Source: an uncultured Prevotellaceae bacterium (lineage in GTDB: Bacteria; Bacteroidota; Bacteroidia; Bacteroidales; Bacteroidaceae). From it: 64,000 bases of DNA. The position numbers were made by a program, and so were the translations under genes. The DNA is taken from the NCBI GenBank assembly GCA_900315745.1, contig ONAG01000009.1:20088-84087 (forward strand), given 5' to 3'. A model generated the notes under the pieces. That model saw nothing but the letters and a program-made list of their open reading frames with translations. It made no database searches and was not told the origin of the DNA. Position 1 is the stretch's first letter; each line of letters begins with the position of its first letter. Below, piece after piece: positions 27,296-37,020 of this stretch.

Positions 27296-29331
27296 TTTTG
27301 TGGTTGAATGGTGAAGTTTTTGACAGGATTGCCCTTTTCGTCGAGGAACCTTACACAGAAGTCGCTCATGCCAGGTCCGTTGATGACGGCTCCCCTCAAT
27401 ACATTACGTCCTTTTTTCAATGTCAGTCGATTCGACATGGCATCATCCTCCACCATGCGGCGGTCGCCAGAGAGCAACAGCACCTCTTCGCCATTGAGCC
27501 ACCACATGGAAGCAGAGTTGGAGCCTACTGCGAGTCGTACATTCTCGATGTCCTCAGGACAGTCGATGACAGTGACAGCCCAGAAGAGGACACCATATAC
27601 CTGTTTCTTATTTGCATCGGCGAAGCGGAACAGTTTCACATTGAACTTGTCGCTGTCGAGGGCATGCCATGTCAGGGTTTGCTTTCCAGCCTTGACCTTT
27701 TGTCCGTCCTTTGGCAAGATGCTCATCTGGTCCTTGAAATAGTTCTGATAGAAATTCTCGCGCAAATAAGTGTCGGTGAAGACAGTGTTCGACCTGTTGG
27801 GTTTGTCTATCGGGTCGAGCAGCATCCATCTACGTATGAATCCTTTGTCATCAGGTGTTGCTGCAGTGTTCCCCATCGGTGAGAAGTATTTGGGGCGGTT
27901 CTTGAACTGCACCCAGTCAACGCTCACACCTTCTCCAGTCACCACCAAGTCGGTAATGCCTTGCGGTGTATATTCCAGAGGTGCCGTCAGTGTCAGCCAT
28001 TGTCCGCTCATGTCACGGCGGAAAGGTCCATTCTCGCTCTTCACGGTCATCTGTATTTTGGCAATCACCTTGCCATTGGCACCCTTCTCACGCACTTGGA
28101 ATTCGGTGTTCGCATTGGTTTTCGCCCTAACCACGACATATCCGTCGCTTAGGGTTCCGAAATCCACGTCAGCAAATTTCACCCAACTTCCCTTATTAGG
28201 CAGGTTGACGCTCCATCCCCTGAAGTAATTGGTTGTGTCGAGATATTCCGTTGTCACACCATTCGATGCCTCACTATATCTGTCAATCTCTATCTTGTCG
28301 GTTGCAGGTCTCACACCTACTCCACGCATGGTTTCCTTCACTTCTTTTATGGTGCCGTCGGCATTGAAGAAAACCTTCTCTATGCGAGTAGATCTGCGCT
28401 TGTCCATATTGGGCGAGTAGTCATTGCTGTGATAGAAGAGATACCACTGTCCCTTGAATTCCATGAAGCTGTGATGGTTTGTCCAGCAGCCATTGGGATG
28501 CTCTGCCATGAAGATGCCCTTGAAGGTCCATGGACCGAGAGGCGACTTTGACATGGCGTAAGCTAAGGTTTCCGTACCATTCTCCACCCTCACCCATGGG
28601 AAGGTGAGATAATACCAGCTGCCACGCTTGAAGGCATGTGGTCCTTCCTTGAATCCATCAGGCAGACCTTCCATCTGTTGACCTCCAACAAGCATTTTAG
28701 GTCTTTCCCTTTGTTGGTCTCCTTGTTGGTTGTTGTTGTTGGGTCTTGCCGGCATTTGCATTTCGGTTAGCTCTCCGTCAAGTTCTTTCATGTTGTCCTT
28801 TAGTTTGGCACCTCTGATGCCCATGCCCGACCAATAGAGGTAAGCCGAGCCGTCATCGTCAACCAACACGCAAGGATCTATTCCCGACACGCCCTTTATG
28901 GGTTCTTGTTCGCAGACAAAAGGTCCTTCGGGTCTGTCGGCAGTTGCCACACCAATGGCAAATCCTCTTCCACCACCTTTTGGTGAGGAAGGGAAGTAGA
29001 AATAGTATTTCCCATTCTTGCAGACACAGTCGGGTGCCCACATGGAATAAGAATCAGGTTGCACCCAAGGCACCTTGTTCTGCGTAATAATGACCCCATG
29101 GTCTTGCCAATCCATCAGGTTGTCTGAAGAGAACACATGATAGTCGGCCATGCAGAACCAATCCTTGAGTCTTTCCACCGGGCTGGGTATGTCGTGTGAG
29201 GGATAGACATACACCTTATTATTAAATACGCGCGCGGTGGGGTCAGCACAAAACTGCCCAGTGATGATCGGATTTTGCGCAAAGAGAAGCAAAGGCGTCA
29301 TCAACAAGATAAAAACGGATAATTTCCTCAT
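27292..29331 (-). CDS. Glycoside hydrolase family 43 with CBM6-like and extra C-terminal module
   Basis: A 679-aa exported enzyme (signal peptide MRKLSVFILLMTPLLLFAQ). The GH43 domain occupies residues ~20-350, with Asp in FCADPTARVF, Asp in VSGIDPCVLVDDDG and Glu in DGFKEGPHAF. A CBM6-like module follows (residues ~360-485, ending GEGVSVDWVQFKNRPKY). The last ~190 residues (WMLLDPIDKPNR to the end) form an additional beta-sandwich-like region with VLFWAVTVIDCPEDIENVRL and WWLNGEEV, resembling sugar-binding domains fused to esterases. A likely role is removing xylose or arabinose from arabinoxylan. The start at 29331 is the first ATG; the frame extends to a TTG at 29343. It overlaps the second GH43 gene by four bases. 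Confidence 0.87.
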   Translation of the reverse strand: MRKLSVFILLMTPLLLFAQNPIITGQFCADPTARVFNNKVYVYPSHDIPSPVERLKDWFCMADYHVFSSDNLMDWQDHGVIITQNKVPWVQPDSYSMWAPDCVCKNGKYYFYFPSSPKGGGRGFAIGVATADRPEGPFVCEQEPIKGVSGIDPCVLVDDDGSAYLYWSGMGIRGAKLKDNMKELDGELTEMQMPARPNNNNQQGDQQRERPKMLVGGQQMEGLPDGFKEGPHAFKRGSWYYLTFPWVRVENGTETLAYAMSKSPLGPWTFKGIFMAEHPNGCWTNHHSFMEFKGQWYLFYHSNDYSPNMDKRRSTRIEKVFFNADGTIKEVKETMRGVGVRPATDKIEIDRYSEASNGVTTEYLDTTNYFRGWSVNLPNKGSWVKFADVDFGTLSDGYVVVRAKTNANTEFQVREKGANGKVIAKIQMTVKSENGPFRRDMSGQWLTLTAPLEYTPQGITDLVVTGEGVSVDWVQFKNRPKYFSPMGNTAATPDDKGFIRRWMLLDPIDKPNRSNTVFTDTYLRENFYQNYFKDQMSILPKDGQKVKAGKQTLTWHALDSDKFNVKLFRFADANKKQVYGVLFWAVTVIDCPEDIENVRLAVGSNSASMWWLNGEEVLLLSGDRRMVEDDAMSNRLTLKKGRNVLRGAVINGPGMSDFCVRFLDEKGNPVKNFTIQPQK

Positions 29332-29754
29332 ATTTGAAATCAATTGTTAATTGGGTATTAAGTATAATTAAGCAAGTTTATACGACATTTTATCCAATTA
29401 TATGCTTGCAGTGCAAAAATATCAAATGTATCTTTAAAAAAGCCTATAAAATGTATCAAATATTGATGATTGGAGACAAAAAATAAAGATGTGTTTCTTT
29501 ACGCAAAGTATATGAAACTATTCTTAACAACATAAAGATTATTTAATAATAACTTTGCATCCGAAATGTATAGTAAAATTACGTCTATACATCAACAACA
29601 AAAAATACGATAAATTTATTATCAAAATTATTCATTTTCTAACTTAATAAACCTATAATTCAAACAAAACAATGACAAGAAATTCAAACAACAGTTCCAA
29701 CAACCAGCTTTAACCAACATTAATTACAATTCATATCAACTTAATCTAATTAGT
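29332..29754. promoter_or_regulatory. Divergent intergenic control region of the glycan-utilisation locus
   Basis: This A+T-rich 423-nt region carries a plus-strand -7 box TAACTTTG (29550-29557), predicting a susC leader of about 190 nt, and minus-strand candidates TATTTTTG (29421-29414) and TACATTTG (29430-29423) for the GH43 genes. None has a good -33 box, which would fit activator dependence. A possible 13-codon ORF (29672-29713, MTRNSNNSSNNQL) lies in the susC leader. No regulator gene or clear operator repeat is seen. Confidence 0.5.
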
Positions 29755-32700
29755 ATGTGGAATTTTAAATCACTTGAGAAGCCTTTAGCGTTTCTGTTCC
29801 TGTTCTGTTTGTTCTCTTTAGGAGCAATGGCTCAGGGCACCGTTAAGGGAACGGTAATTGATGAAGCAGGTGAACCAGTTATTGGTGCAAGCGTGCAAGT
29901 GCAAGGTACCAAAACAGGTGCTGTCACCGACTTCAATGGAAATTTCAGTGTGGAAGCAGCCAGCAATGCCACTCTGATTATCTCTTACATTGGCTATGTC
30001 ACTGAAAATGTCAGTGTGCAGGGTCGAAGCAACATCAATGTTACACTGAGAGAAGATGTATCATCACTGAACGACGTGGTGGTCATCGGTTATGGTACGA
30101 TGAAGAAGAAACTCGTTACTGGAGCTACTGTTCAGGTAAAGGGTGAGGACATCGCCAAGATGAATACCACCAACGCACTCGAAGCCATGCAGTCGAGCAC
30201 TCCTGGTGTTCAGATTACCCAGAGTTCTTCACAGCCAGGCAAGGGATACAAGGTCTATATCCGTGGTATCGGTACCACTGGTAATTCTACACCTCTTTAT
30301 GTAATAGACGGTGTCGCTGGTGGTAGCCTTGATGACATCAACCCTGCTGATATCGAAAGCATCGACGTGCTGAAGGATGCTGCATCTGCCGCCATCTATG
30401 GTGCACGTGCTGCCAACGGCGTTATCCTCGTTACTACGAGACAGGGCAAGGCTGGCAAGATTGAGATCAGCTACAATGGTGCTGTAGGTTGGTCTAATGT
30501 TTACAAGCGTCCACAGCTTCTCAATGCTCAGCAGTATATGACCATCATGGACGAGTACAGTTTCAACACTGGAGGTGCCAAGATGGATTGGGCAGGATTT
30601 GTTCCTCAAGACATTCTCACCAAGGTTCAGAGCGGTTGGACAGGCACTGACTGGTGGGGCGAATTCGAAAACGAGAATGCTTTGCAACAGAATCATTCCG
30701 TGACTTTGACTGGCGGTACAGACCGTTCCAAGTTCGCAATGTCTTACACATACACCGGCAACGAAGGTATCATGGGTGCAGATCAAGCATCTTACTACAA
30801 GCGCCACACTATTCGTATCAACAGTGACCACGTGCTTTTGAAGGCAAAAGACTTTGATGCCATCACCATCGGTGAGAACATTTCTATTGGTTACAACAGG
30901 AATCACGACCTGGCTGAAGACGGAATGTACTGGAGTTACATCCACAGCTTGCTCCAGACGAGTCCACTCATGCCAAAATTAGCCTACAACGGCGACAACT
31001 ATTATTATCAGGATTTTGACGGTGTGGTTAGATATGGTCAAGGATGGAACTCTTCCTTGTTCAGCAACCCATGGGAGAACCTCACTACTGGTGGTTTCAA
31101 CTCTAAGGCTGAAAGCCGCAACATCAATGCCAGCGCAACAGCTTTCGCCGTCATCCAGCCTATAAAAGGTCTGAGATTACGTTCTCAGTTCAATTACAAC
31201 TGGGGTTCTGGTGCATACCGCAACTTTGGAGAGCCACGCTCAACTGGTTATGGCAATGCCACATCTCCTATTTATAGTGTTAGCCAGAGTACATGGTTGA
31301 ATACTTCATGGTCTGTTGAAAACACTCTTACTTATGATCTTCCTATTATTTCCGGTCACAAGATCAGCGCAATGGTAGGTCAGACTTTCCAGAGCAGTGC
31401 ATGGAGTACAAACTTAGGTGGATCCAACAAGGTTAATTATGGCGACCAACTCGCAACACTGAAGAATTGGGATTCTGCTTGGCTGTCAAACATCAAACTT
31501 GTAAACGCTACCGACGCCACTCTCACAGGCTCTCCTAACGACGAAGAGTACCTCGCCTCTTGGTTTGGTCGTGTTACTTGGGACTGGAATGAAACCTATA
31601 TGGCTACCGCCACCTTGCGTTATGATGGTTCAAGTATTTTCACCGACGGCAAGCGCTGGGGTGTCTTCCCATCAATATCTGCAGGTTGGGTAATCAGCAA
31701 CGAACCTTTCATGGAGAGCACAAAGAGCTGGATGGACTTCTTTAAAATCCGTGCATCTTGGGGTCAGAACGGTAACTGCTCCATCGCCAAGTACCAATAT
31801 CTTGCAACTATCGCTCTGTCTGGCGAAGCTGGTGACAGCGGTTACAAGTTCGGTTCTGACATGCCTACTTCTGTAGCCGGAACACCAAATACAGGTGCTT
31901 ACGCAAACATCGTACCAAATCCTGACCTCACTTGGGAAACCTCTGAGCAGCTTGACTTTGGTTTCGACGCTCGTTTCTTCAACAGCCGTTTGGGTTTGAA
32001 CTTCGACTGGTATAAGAAGTCCACAAAGGACTGGCTTATCACAGGTCCAAATATTGCCATCAACGGTACCAACCCTGCTGCCATCAATGGTGGTGACGTG
32101 AAAAACACTGGTATTGAAATTGCTCTCACATGGAACGACAGGATTGGCAGTGACTTCAGTTATAACGTAGGCGTGAACTTTGCCACCAACAAGAACGAAG
32201 TAACCCGTATCGCCAACGACAACCACTACATCAATGGTCCCGGTGGTGTTCTCTCACAGGGTACAGAATACATCTACCGTGCTGAGGAAGGCAAGCCCAT
32301 CGGTTACTTCTATGGCATGTCCTACAGCGGTATCTGGCAGAATCAGGCACAGATTGATGCCGCCCGTGCTGCCGGCAAGGCTGTTCTCGACAACGCACAG
32401 CCCGGTGACTGCATCTGGGATGACTGGAATGGTGATGGCGTTATCACTTTCGCAGAAGGTGAGACTTGCGACCGTCATGAAATTGGTAATCCTAATCCAG
32501 ACATCATGCTTGGTGTAAACCTCGGTTTGAACTGGAAGGGCTTTGACTTCGCCATTAACGGTGCTGGCGCATTCGGCATGCAAATCATGCGTTCTTACCG
32601 TTCATTCAGTGATGCTCCTTACCAAAACTATGACACCTCTATCCTGAATCGTTGGGTTGGTGAAGGTTCTTCAAACAGCCAGCCACGTATTTCAGCTACT

Positions 32701-32991
32701 GGTCACCAGAACACAAACTGGGTATCTACCCGTTATATGGAGGATGCCGACTACTTCAAGATCAAGACCGTCACTCTTGGTTACGACTTCAAGCATCTCT
32801 GGAAGGCTTGCCCATTCCAGCAGCTCCGTCTCTATGTGCAGGCTCAGAACCTCTACACCTTCACCGGTTACACTGGCCTCGATCCTGAGGTAGGTAACTC
32901 TGCTGGTGGTAATGGCTGGGCTTCCGGTATTGACCTTGGTCTTTACCCACCATCTCGTACATATTTGGTTGGTGCAAGTATTAAATTCTAA
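29755..32991 (+). CDS. susC: SusC-family TonB-dependent outer-membrane glycan transporter
   Basis: A 1078-aa outer-membrane receptor. After a signal peptide (LFCLFSLGAMAQ, residues ~14-24) comes a carboxypeptidase regulatory-like domain (GTVKGTVIDEAGEPVIGASV, residues ~25-100). The plug contains LNDVVVIGYGTMKKK, IRGIGTTGNSTPLYVIDGV and GARAANGVILVTTR, all SusC hallmarks. The remainder is the 22-strand barrel ending in RTYLVGASIKF. It imports oligosaccharides with the SusD lipoprotein encoded 14 nt downstream. There is no STN domain, so it is not an ECF-signalling type. The specific glycan is inferred from neighbours as xylan or arabinoxylan. Confidence 0.96.
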   Translation: MWNFKSLEKPLAFLFLFCLFSLGAMAQGTVKGTVIDEAGEPVIGASVQVQGTKTGAVTDFNGNFSVEAASNATLIISYIGYVTENVSVQGRSNINVTLREDVSSLNDVVVIGYGTMKKKLVTGATVQVKGEDIAKMNTTNALEAMQSSTPGVQITQSSSQPGKGYKVYIRGIGTTGNSTPLYVIDGVAGGSLDDINPADIESIDVLKDAASAAIYGARAANGVILVTTRQGKAGKIEISYNGAVGWSNVYKRPQLLNAQQYMTIMDEYSFNTGGAKMDWAGFVPQDILTKVQSGWTGTDWWGEFENENALQQNHSVTLTGGTDRSKFAMSYTYTGNEGIMGADQASYYKRHTIRINSDHVLLKAKDFDAITIGENISIGYNRNHDLAEDGMYWSYIHSLLQTSPLMPKLAYNGDNYYYQDFDGVVRYGQGWNSSLFSNPWENLTTGGFNSKAESRNINASATAFAVIQPIKGLRLRSQFNYNWGSGAYRNFGEPRSTGYGNATSPIYSVSQSTWLNTSWSVENTLTYDLPIISGHKISAMVGQTFQSSAWSTNLGGSNKVNYGDQLATLKNWDSAWLSNIKLVNATDATLTGSPNDEEYLASWFGRVTWDWNETYMATATLRYDGSSIFTDGKRWGVFPSISAGWVISNEPFMESTKSWMDFFKIRASWGQNGNCSIAKYQYLATIALSGEAGDSGYKFGSDMPTSVAGTPNTGAYANIVPNPDLTWETSEQLDFGFDARFFNSRLGLNFDWYKKSTKDWLITGPNIAINGTNPAAINGGDVKNTGIEIALTWNDRIGSDFSYNVGVNFATNKNEVTRIANDNHYINGPGGVLSQGTEYIYRAEEGKPIGYFYGMSYSGIWQNQAQIDAARAAGKAVLDNAQPGDCIWDDWNGDGVITFAEGETCDRHEIGNPNPDIMLGVNLGLNWKGFDFAINGAGAFGMQIMRSYRSFSDAPYQNYDTSILNRWVGEGSSNSQPRISATGHQNTNWVSTRYMEDADYFKIKTVTLGYDFKHLWKACPFQQLRLYVQAQNLYTFTGYTGLDPEVGNSAGGNGWASGIDLGLYPPSRTYLVGASIKF

Positions 32992-33005
32992 TTCGACAAT
33001 AAGTT

Positions 33006-34916
33006 ATGAAGAAATATATATTATCATCGTTAACTGTTTTGGCAGCAGTAACTTTGTTCACATCTTGTAACGACATGTTGGACACTGATCCACGTGTTAC
33101 GGAGTTGACTGCGGCTACTTTCCCAGGTAAGCCAGCAGATGTTGAGGCTTTGAATGCTGCTACCTATAGCATCATGAATACACTGGGTGGTGGCGATCAA
33201 AGTGGATTATGTAACAATCCTTTCTACTGGTGGAGTCTTATGTCAGACGACTGCTACGGTAGTGGTGGTTTGCAAGACAATGTGGCAAAGTCACTACACC
33301 ATTTTACAACGGCAAGTGCCAATCAATATGAACAGGATTTCATCCTTCTCTATGGCGGTATCTCACGTGCCAACAACCAGATTGAAACCATAGACAATGT
33401 GGAATGGACTGACACTCAGAAGGCTCAGCGCAATCAACTTCTCGGTGAGGGTTACTTCATGCGTGGTCTCTACACCATGTGGCTCACCCAGATGTACGGA
33501 GATGTACCTCTAATTACCTCTACCGTTATTACTGACGAAATGCAGGAAGAAGTGAGTGCAGAAGAAAAGATCTACCCACAGATTCTTTCAGACTTTGTTT
33601 CTGCCAAGAATCTCATGGGCGGAAGGAATCCTGGTTCAGGTCATGCAGACAAGTTCGCTGCCGAGGCATTCATTGCACGTGCATGGATGTTCTGGGCTGG
33701 CTTCTATAAAAAAGTCGGTGAGCTTAAAAATGGTGATGCCACTATGGAGCTTGTAGAACAGGAGGGTTGCCCCGCTGGTTCCAAACTTTCAAAGGCTGAA
33801 GTAATTGCAGCTCTTCAAGACATCGTAGCCAATGGCGGTTACAAGCTCTGCGAAGACTTCCGCTCACTCTGGCAGTACTCCAACAGTTTGCTCTGGGATG
33901 AGGCACACGACGGTGTAGGCCACGCATATCCGTTTATTGCAGACATGAAGCGTGAGAACTGCTTCGACCAACCAGGCATGGGTAATGGCAACACTGAGGA
34001 AATATTCCAGATTCAGTTTATGAATGCTTCCAAGTGGGCCATCGGTGGTACATATAACAATCCACGTATGTATTCGAACTACCTCTCTTGCTTCTGGGGT
34101 CTTCGTAATGGTGCCACCAATGACAATGGCAAGCGTAGCAAGACCTATCCATTCAACCAAGGTTGGGGTCAGGGAACTCCTTCAAACAACCTTTGGGACG
34201 ACTGGACAGATGCTGAGAGAAACAATGGCAACAGCTATACTGACATCCGCAAACTCGGTACTTTGATCGACCTTGACAACGAACTCGAAGCCTATACTTA
34301 TGAGAAGGACGACTGCGAGGAGTCTGGTTATGCAGTTAAGAAATACGCCGATGTAAACCTTGACGCTTGCGCTGCTGACAACGATTCATGGTGGTCAAAG
34401 TGTGAGGGTTATACTTCCAGTTCGCTTGACAACAAGCAACAAGGTGACCACTTCGAGGATTTCTACCTCATGCGTTATGCTGATGTTCTGCTGATGCTTA
34501 CAGAACTAACAGGTGATCCTTGGGGTATGAACCAAGTACAGGCTCGTGCAGGCGTACCTCTGACTCCTTACTCATGGACAAACATTCAGAACGAGCGTCG
34601 CTGGGAATTTGCTTTAGAGGGTCTTCGTTTCAATGACATGCGTCGTTGGAGTGGTAAAGACTCAGGCGAAAGCTCATACGCAGCCAAGGCTCTTCAGGCT
34701 CAGCATGGCAAGCAGATTGTCTGCCTTGGTCAAAAAGCAAACAAGCGCACTCATCAACACATGACCTGTTCATGGGCTAAGCGTTACGCTGACACCAATG
34801 GTTTCTTACCTAAGCCAGAGGCCCAGATTACTCTGATGAATAATAAGATGAAGCAGAACCCAGGATGGGATACAAACACTCCTGCGTCAGAGTACACTTA
34901 TAAAGTTCTTTATTAA
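33006..34916 (+). CDS. susD: SusD/RagB-family glycan-binding lipoprotein
   Basis: A 636-aa surface lipoprotein (lipobox LFTSC, Cys at residue 21). It has the SusD pattern: NDMLDTDPR at the mature N-terminus, TPR-like helices with LLGEGYFMRGLYTMWLTQMYGDVPLI, and the family C-terminal motif IQNERRWEFALEGLRFNDMRRW. It forms the lid of the SusC transporter and binds the incoming glycan. The Trp-rich patches are candidate sugar contacts. It is in an operon with susC (14 nt upstream) and the lipoprotein gene (19 nt downstream). Confidence 0.95.
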   Translation: MKKYILSSLTVLAAVTLFTSCNDMLDTDPRVTELTAATFPGKPADVEALNAATYSIMNTLGGGDQSGLCNNPFYWWSLMSDDCYGSGGLQDNVAKSLHHFTTASANQYEQDFILLYGGISRANNQIETIDNVEWTDTQKAQRNQLLGEGYFMRGLYTMWLTQMYGDVPLITSTVITDEMQEEVSAEEKIYPQILSDFVSAKNLMGGRNPGSGHADKFAAEAFIARAWMFWAGFYKKVGELKNGDATMELVEQEGCPAGSKLSKAEVIAALQDIVANGGYKLCEDFRSLWQYSNSLLWDEAHDGVGHAYPFIADMKRENCFDQPGMGNGNTEEIFQIQFMNASKWAIGGTYNNPRMYSNYLSCFWGLRNGATNDNGKRSKTYPFNQGWGQGTPSNNLWDDWTDAERNNGNSYTDIRKLGTLIDLDNELEAYTYEKDDCEESGYAVKKYADVNLDACAADNDSWWSKCEGYTSSSLDNKQQGDHFEDFYLMRYADVLLMLTELTGDPWGMNQVQARAGVPLTPYSWTNIQNERRWEFALEGLRFNDMRRWSGKDSGESSYAAKALQAQHGKQIVCLGQKANKRTHQHMTCSWAKRYADTNGFLPKPEAQITLMNNKMKQNPGWDTNTPASEYTYKVLY

Positions 34917-34935
34917 AATTTAACAAGTAATCAAA

Positions 34936-35667
34936 ATGAAAAAGATATTATTGCTTTTTGTTGCAGTATGCGCTTTCGCTGCTTGTGATTCTGTTCATGA
35001 GGATGTAGGCAATGGTGGCCACATCACTGCTGACGAACTCAAGGCGAAGACCAGTGTCACTGTTGACAAGGATCAAAGTGGCCAGAATGGCAACGTAGTT
35101 ACCTGTTCTACCTCAGCACCCGTGAATGCAAAATGGAGTATTGGTGGCAAGGAATTCATTGGTAACTATGCATGGAAGAAAATGAAACTTGGTGAACATG
35201 TCATAGTCCTGACAGCTATTTGTCCTGACGGTACAGAACTTAAGGCCGAATACCCTGTGACCTGCAGCGTAATCACCGATCCTCTCCAGAAGTTCTATAT
35301 CTATGGTGATCCAGCCAAAGCAGGTGAAGAACCACCATTCAAACCTGGTGCCTGGGATGCAGCAGCCATGCGTTTCAGTTCTACTGAAGGTGCACACCTG
35401 CCCACTATTTCTGATGACATTTACTTTGGTCTCAAGACCCTCATTTTTGACGTGTCAGATGTTACTCCCGATTTCGACCTGAAGGTCATGAACGGTTGGT
35501 GGAGCAACACCTATTACGATCACGTGAAATGGACGTCTGGTTTGAATGAACTTCAGATTACCGAGACTATGGCTAAGGAATGTGCCAAGGGTGGCGAAGG
35601 CCGCGACCTCGACCTCATGCTGTATAGCGGCTCCATGACGCTTAATTCAGTTTACTATGAGGAATAG
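34936..35667 (+). CDS. Putative surface glycan-binding lipoprotein of the SusCD locus
   Basis: A 243-aa lipoprotein (signal MKKILLLFVAVCAFAAC). Position directly after susD is where SusE/SusF or SGBP genes lie, and the size and beta-rich composition fit. An N-terminal Ig-like segment (VTVDKDQSGQNGNVVTC to VTCSVITDP, residues ~35-115) is followed by a C-terminal domain with FYIYGDP, DLKVMNGWWSNTYYDHVKW and the final MLYSGSMTLNSVYYEE, resembling the carbohydrate-binding end domains of such proteins. The aromatic cluster NGWWSNTYYDH is a candidate binding site. No firm family assignment. Confidence 0.75.
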   Translation: MKKILLLFVAVCAFAACDSVHEDVGNGGHITADELKAKTSVTVDKDQSGQNGNVVTCSTSAPVNAKWSIGGKEFIGNYAWKKMKLGEHVIVLTAICPDGTELKAEYPVTCSVITDPLQKFYIYGDPAKAGEEPPFKPGAWDAAAMRFSSTEGAHLPTISDDIYFGLKTLIFDVSDVTPDFDLKVMNGWWSNTYYDHVKWTSGLNELQITETMAKECAKGGEGRDLDLMLYSGSMTLNSVYYEE

Positions 35668-35705
35668 TCAATCCATAAATGTATAATATTAACAAATCCG
35701 TTATA

Positions 35706-36746
35706 ATGAAAAGATTTTTTAATTATAGTAAACTTGCAATCACCACGCTTATTATGTCAAGTGCGTTTGTGGCTTGTAGTGATGAGATTAGCGAAACCAC
35801 ATGCGAGACCCAATATACAGCAAGCGTTGGTGCTATAAAGAATGCAGGTACAGCCGTGGACTTGGGTCTCCCCAGTGGAACCAAGTGGGCTAATATGAAT
35901 ATTGGAGCAACTTCAGAATCAGACAATGGCATTCTCTTCATTTGGGGTGATGTAACAGGAAATCAGATTTTGCCAACCAATACAACGTCTTATAAAGATG
36001 TAACAGGTCTTGTATCTGAATCTGTTTTGTTTGAAAAGTACAGAGCCCAAAATGAGACGTCTGTATATCTTTATGACACAACAAATGTTTACAAAGAATC
36101 CTTTGCGCTCTCTGAATACCGTTTGGCTGAAATAGATTCAATCAGGGAAGCCAGATTTGACTCAATTAAGGCAGAGTATGCAAACAGCAAGTTGGACTTT
36201 GCTACCACATTTGACGATTCAAATTGCAACATCTTCGTTAACACGATTGATTCTACTCTGGTTAAGTATTTTGAAAGTACAAGAGGTGCCAGCATTTCAG
36301 ATGCTCCTGTTTATAGCATTATGGCAGATGCCAAGCATGATGCTGCCACGGCAAATTGGGGAAGCAACTGGAGAATGCCAACAAAAGAGGAATTCCAAGA
36401 GCTGATTGATCATTGCACATGGGAATTTACTGGTAATGGATATAGAGTAACCAGCAAAGCGAAAGACAACAAAAACAGCATCTTCTTGCCCGCTGCAGGT
36501 TATCGCTACGGAGACAAAATGGCAGGAAACGGAAATTCAGGCTATTATGCTACCGGACAGATTCTTGGCACATACAACTTCCCATCAATGGAGGACCAAC
36601 TCAAGGGAGTAAAAGGATCGATTGGTGAAACAGACAACATGCCATACATGCTAATCTTCCAGCATGGTCAGTTTGAAAATGCTGTAAACATCTACAACAA
36701 CATGAGTTCCAGTTTCGGTGTTTCCATCCGACCTGTTGTCAAGTAA
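35706..36746 (+). CDS. Lipoprotein with FISUMP-like domain, last gene of the SusCD operon
   Basis: A 346-aa lipoprotein (TTLIMSSAFVACS, Cys near residue 24). It carries AVDLGLPSGTKWANMNIGA (residues ~48-66) and later WRMPTKEEFQELIDHC and IFLPAAGYRYGDK. This set is typical of the FISUMP (Fibrobacter succinogenes major paralogous) domain and related C-type-lectin-like surface proteins of Bacteroidota. A long insertion rich in Ser, Glu and Asp (residues ~115-200) separates the two parts. It sits 38 nt after the previous lipoprotein gene and before a strong terminator, so it belongs to the transport operon; a glycan-binding role is inference. The ATG at 35706 is chosen for its signal peptide. Confidence 0.75.
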   Translation: MKRFFNYSKLAITTLIMSSAFVACSDEISETTCETQYTASVGAIKNAGTAVDLGLPSGTKWANMNIGATSESDNGILFIWGDVTGNQILPTNTTSYKDVTGLVSESVLFEKYRAQNETSVYLYDTTNVYKESFALSEYRLAEIDSIREARFDSIKAEYANSKLDFATTFDDSNCNIFVNTIDSTLVKYFESTRGASISDAPVYSIMADAKHDAATANWGSNWRMPTKEEFQELIDHCTWEFTGNGYRVTSKAKDNKNSIFLPAAGYRYGDKMAGNGNSGYYATGQILGTYNFPSMEDQLKGVKGSIGETDNMPYMLIFQHGQFENAVNIYNNMSSSFGVSIRPVVK

Positions 36747-36802
36747 TGTCTCTTGTTAGTGTCTATTTCTGATAGGAAGTGAGGCACAGACAATCAAAAA
36801 CG

Positions 36803-36834
36803 GGCTGACTCAATCAAACGAGTCAGCCTTTTTT
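36803..36834 (+). terminator. Terminator of the SusCD operon
   Basis: A 9-bp stem GGCTGACTC/GAGTCAGCC (36803-36811 with 36820-36828), 8-nt loop, then six T residues. Confidence 0.92.
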
Positions 36835-36958
36835 GTTTATTCAATAATACTCATTATGATTTTATGTCTAAACAGGAATGAAAAGCGTAATCTCAAATTC
36901 AACAACCATCCTTACGTTTGTTCAAAGATGAAGAAATCACACAACTATTAGTTGATTA

Positions 36959-36990
36959 TTTGGATATTTTTACAATTTTATGTAAATTTG
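36959..36990 (+). promoter_or_regulatory. Promoter of the duplicated membrane protein/CxxCH lipoprotein operon
   Basis: TTTG (36959-36962), 20 nt, TAAATTTG (36983-36990). The predicted start is near 36997, 24 nt before the ATG at 37021. It rules out the upstream in-frame TTG at 36952 as the start codon. Confidence 0.75.
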
Positions 36991-37020
36991 CATCGATATA
37001 TAGCATTGTTTTCTCTATCT

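Noticed and set aside
36952-37020. Upstream extension of the first DUF6057-like gene, from a TTG
   Set aside because: A promoter with good -33 and -7 boxes lies within it, so transcription starts after this codon.
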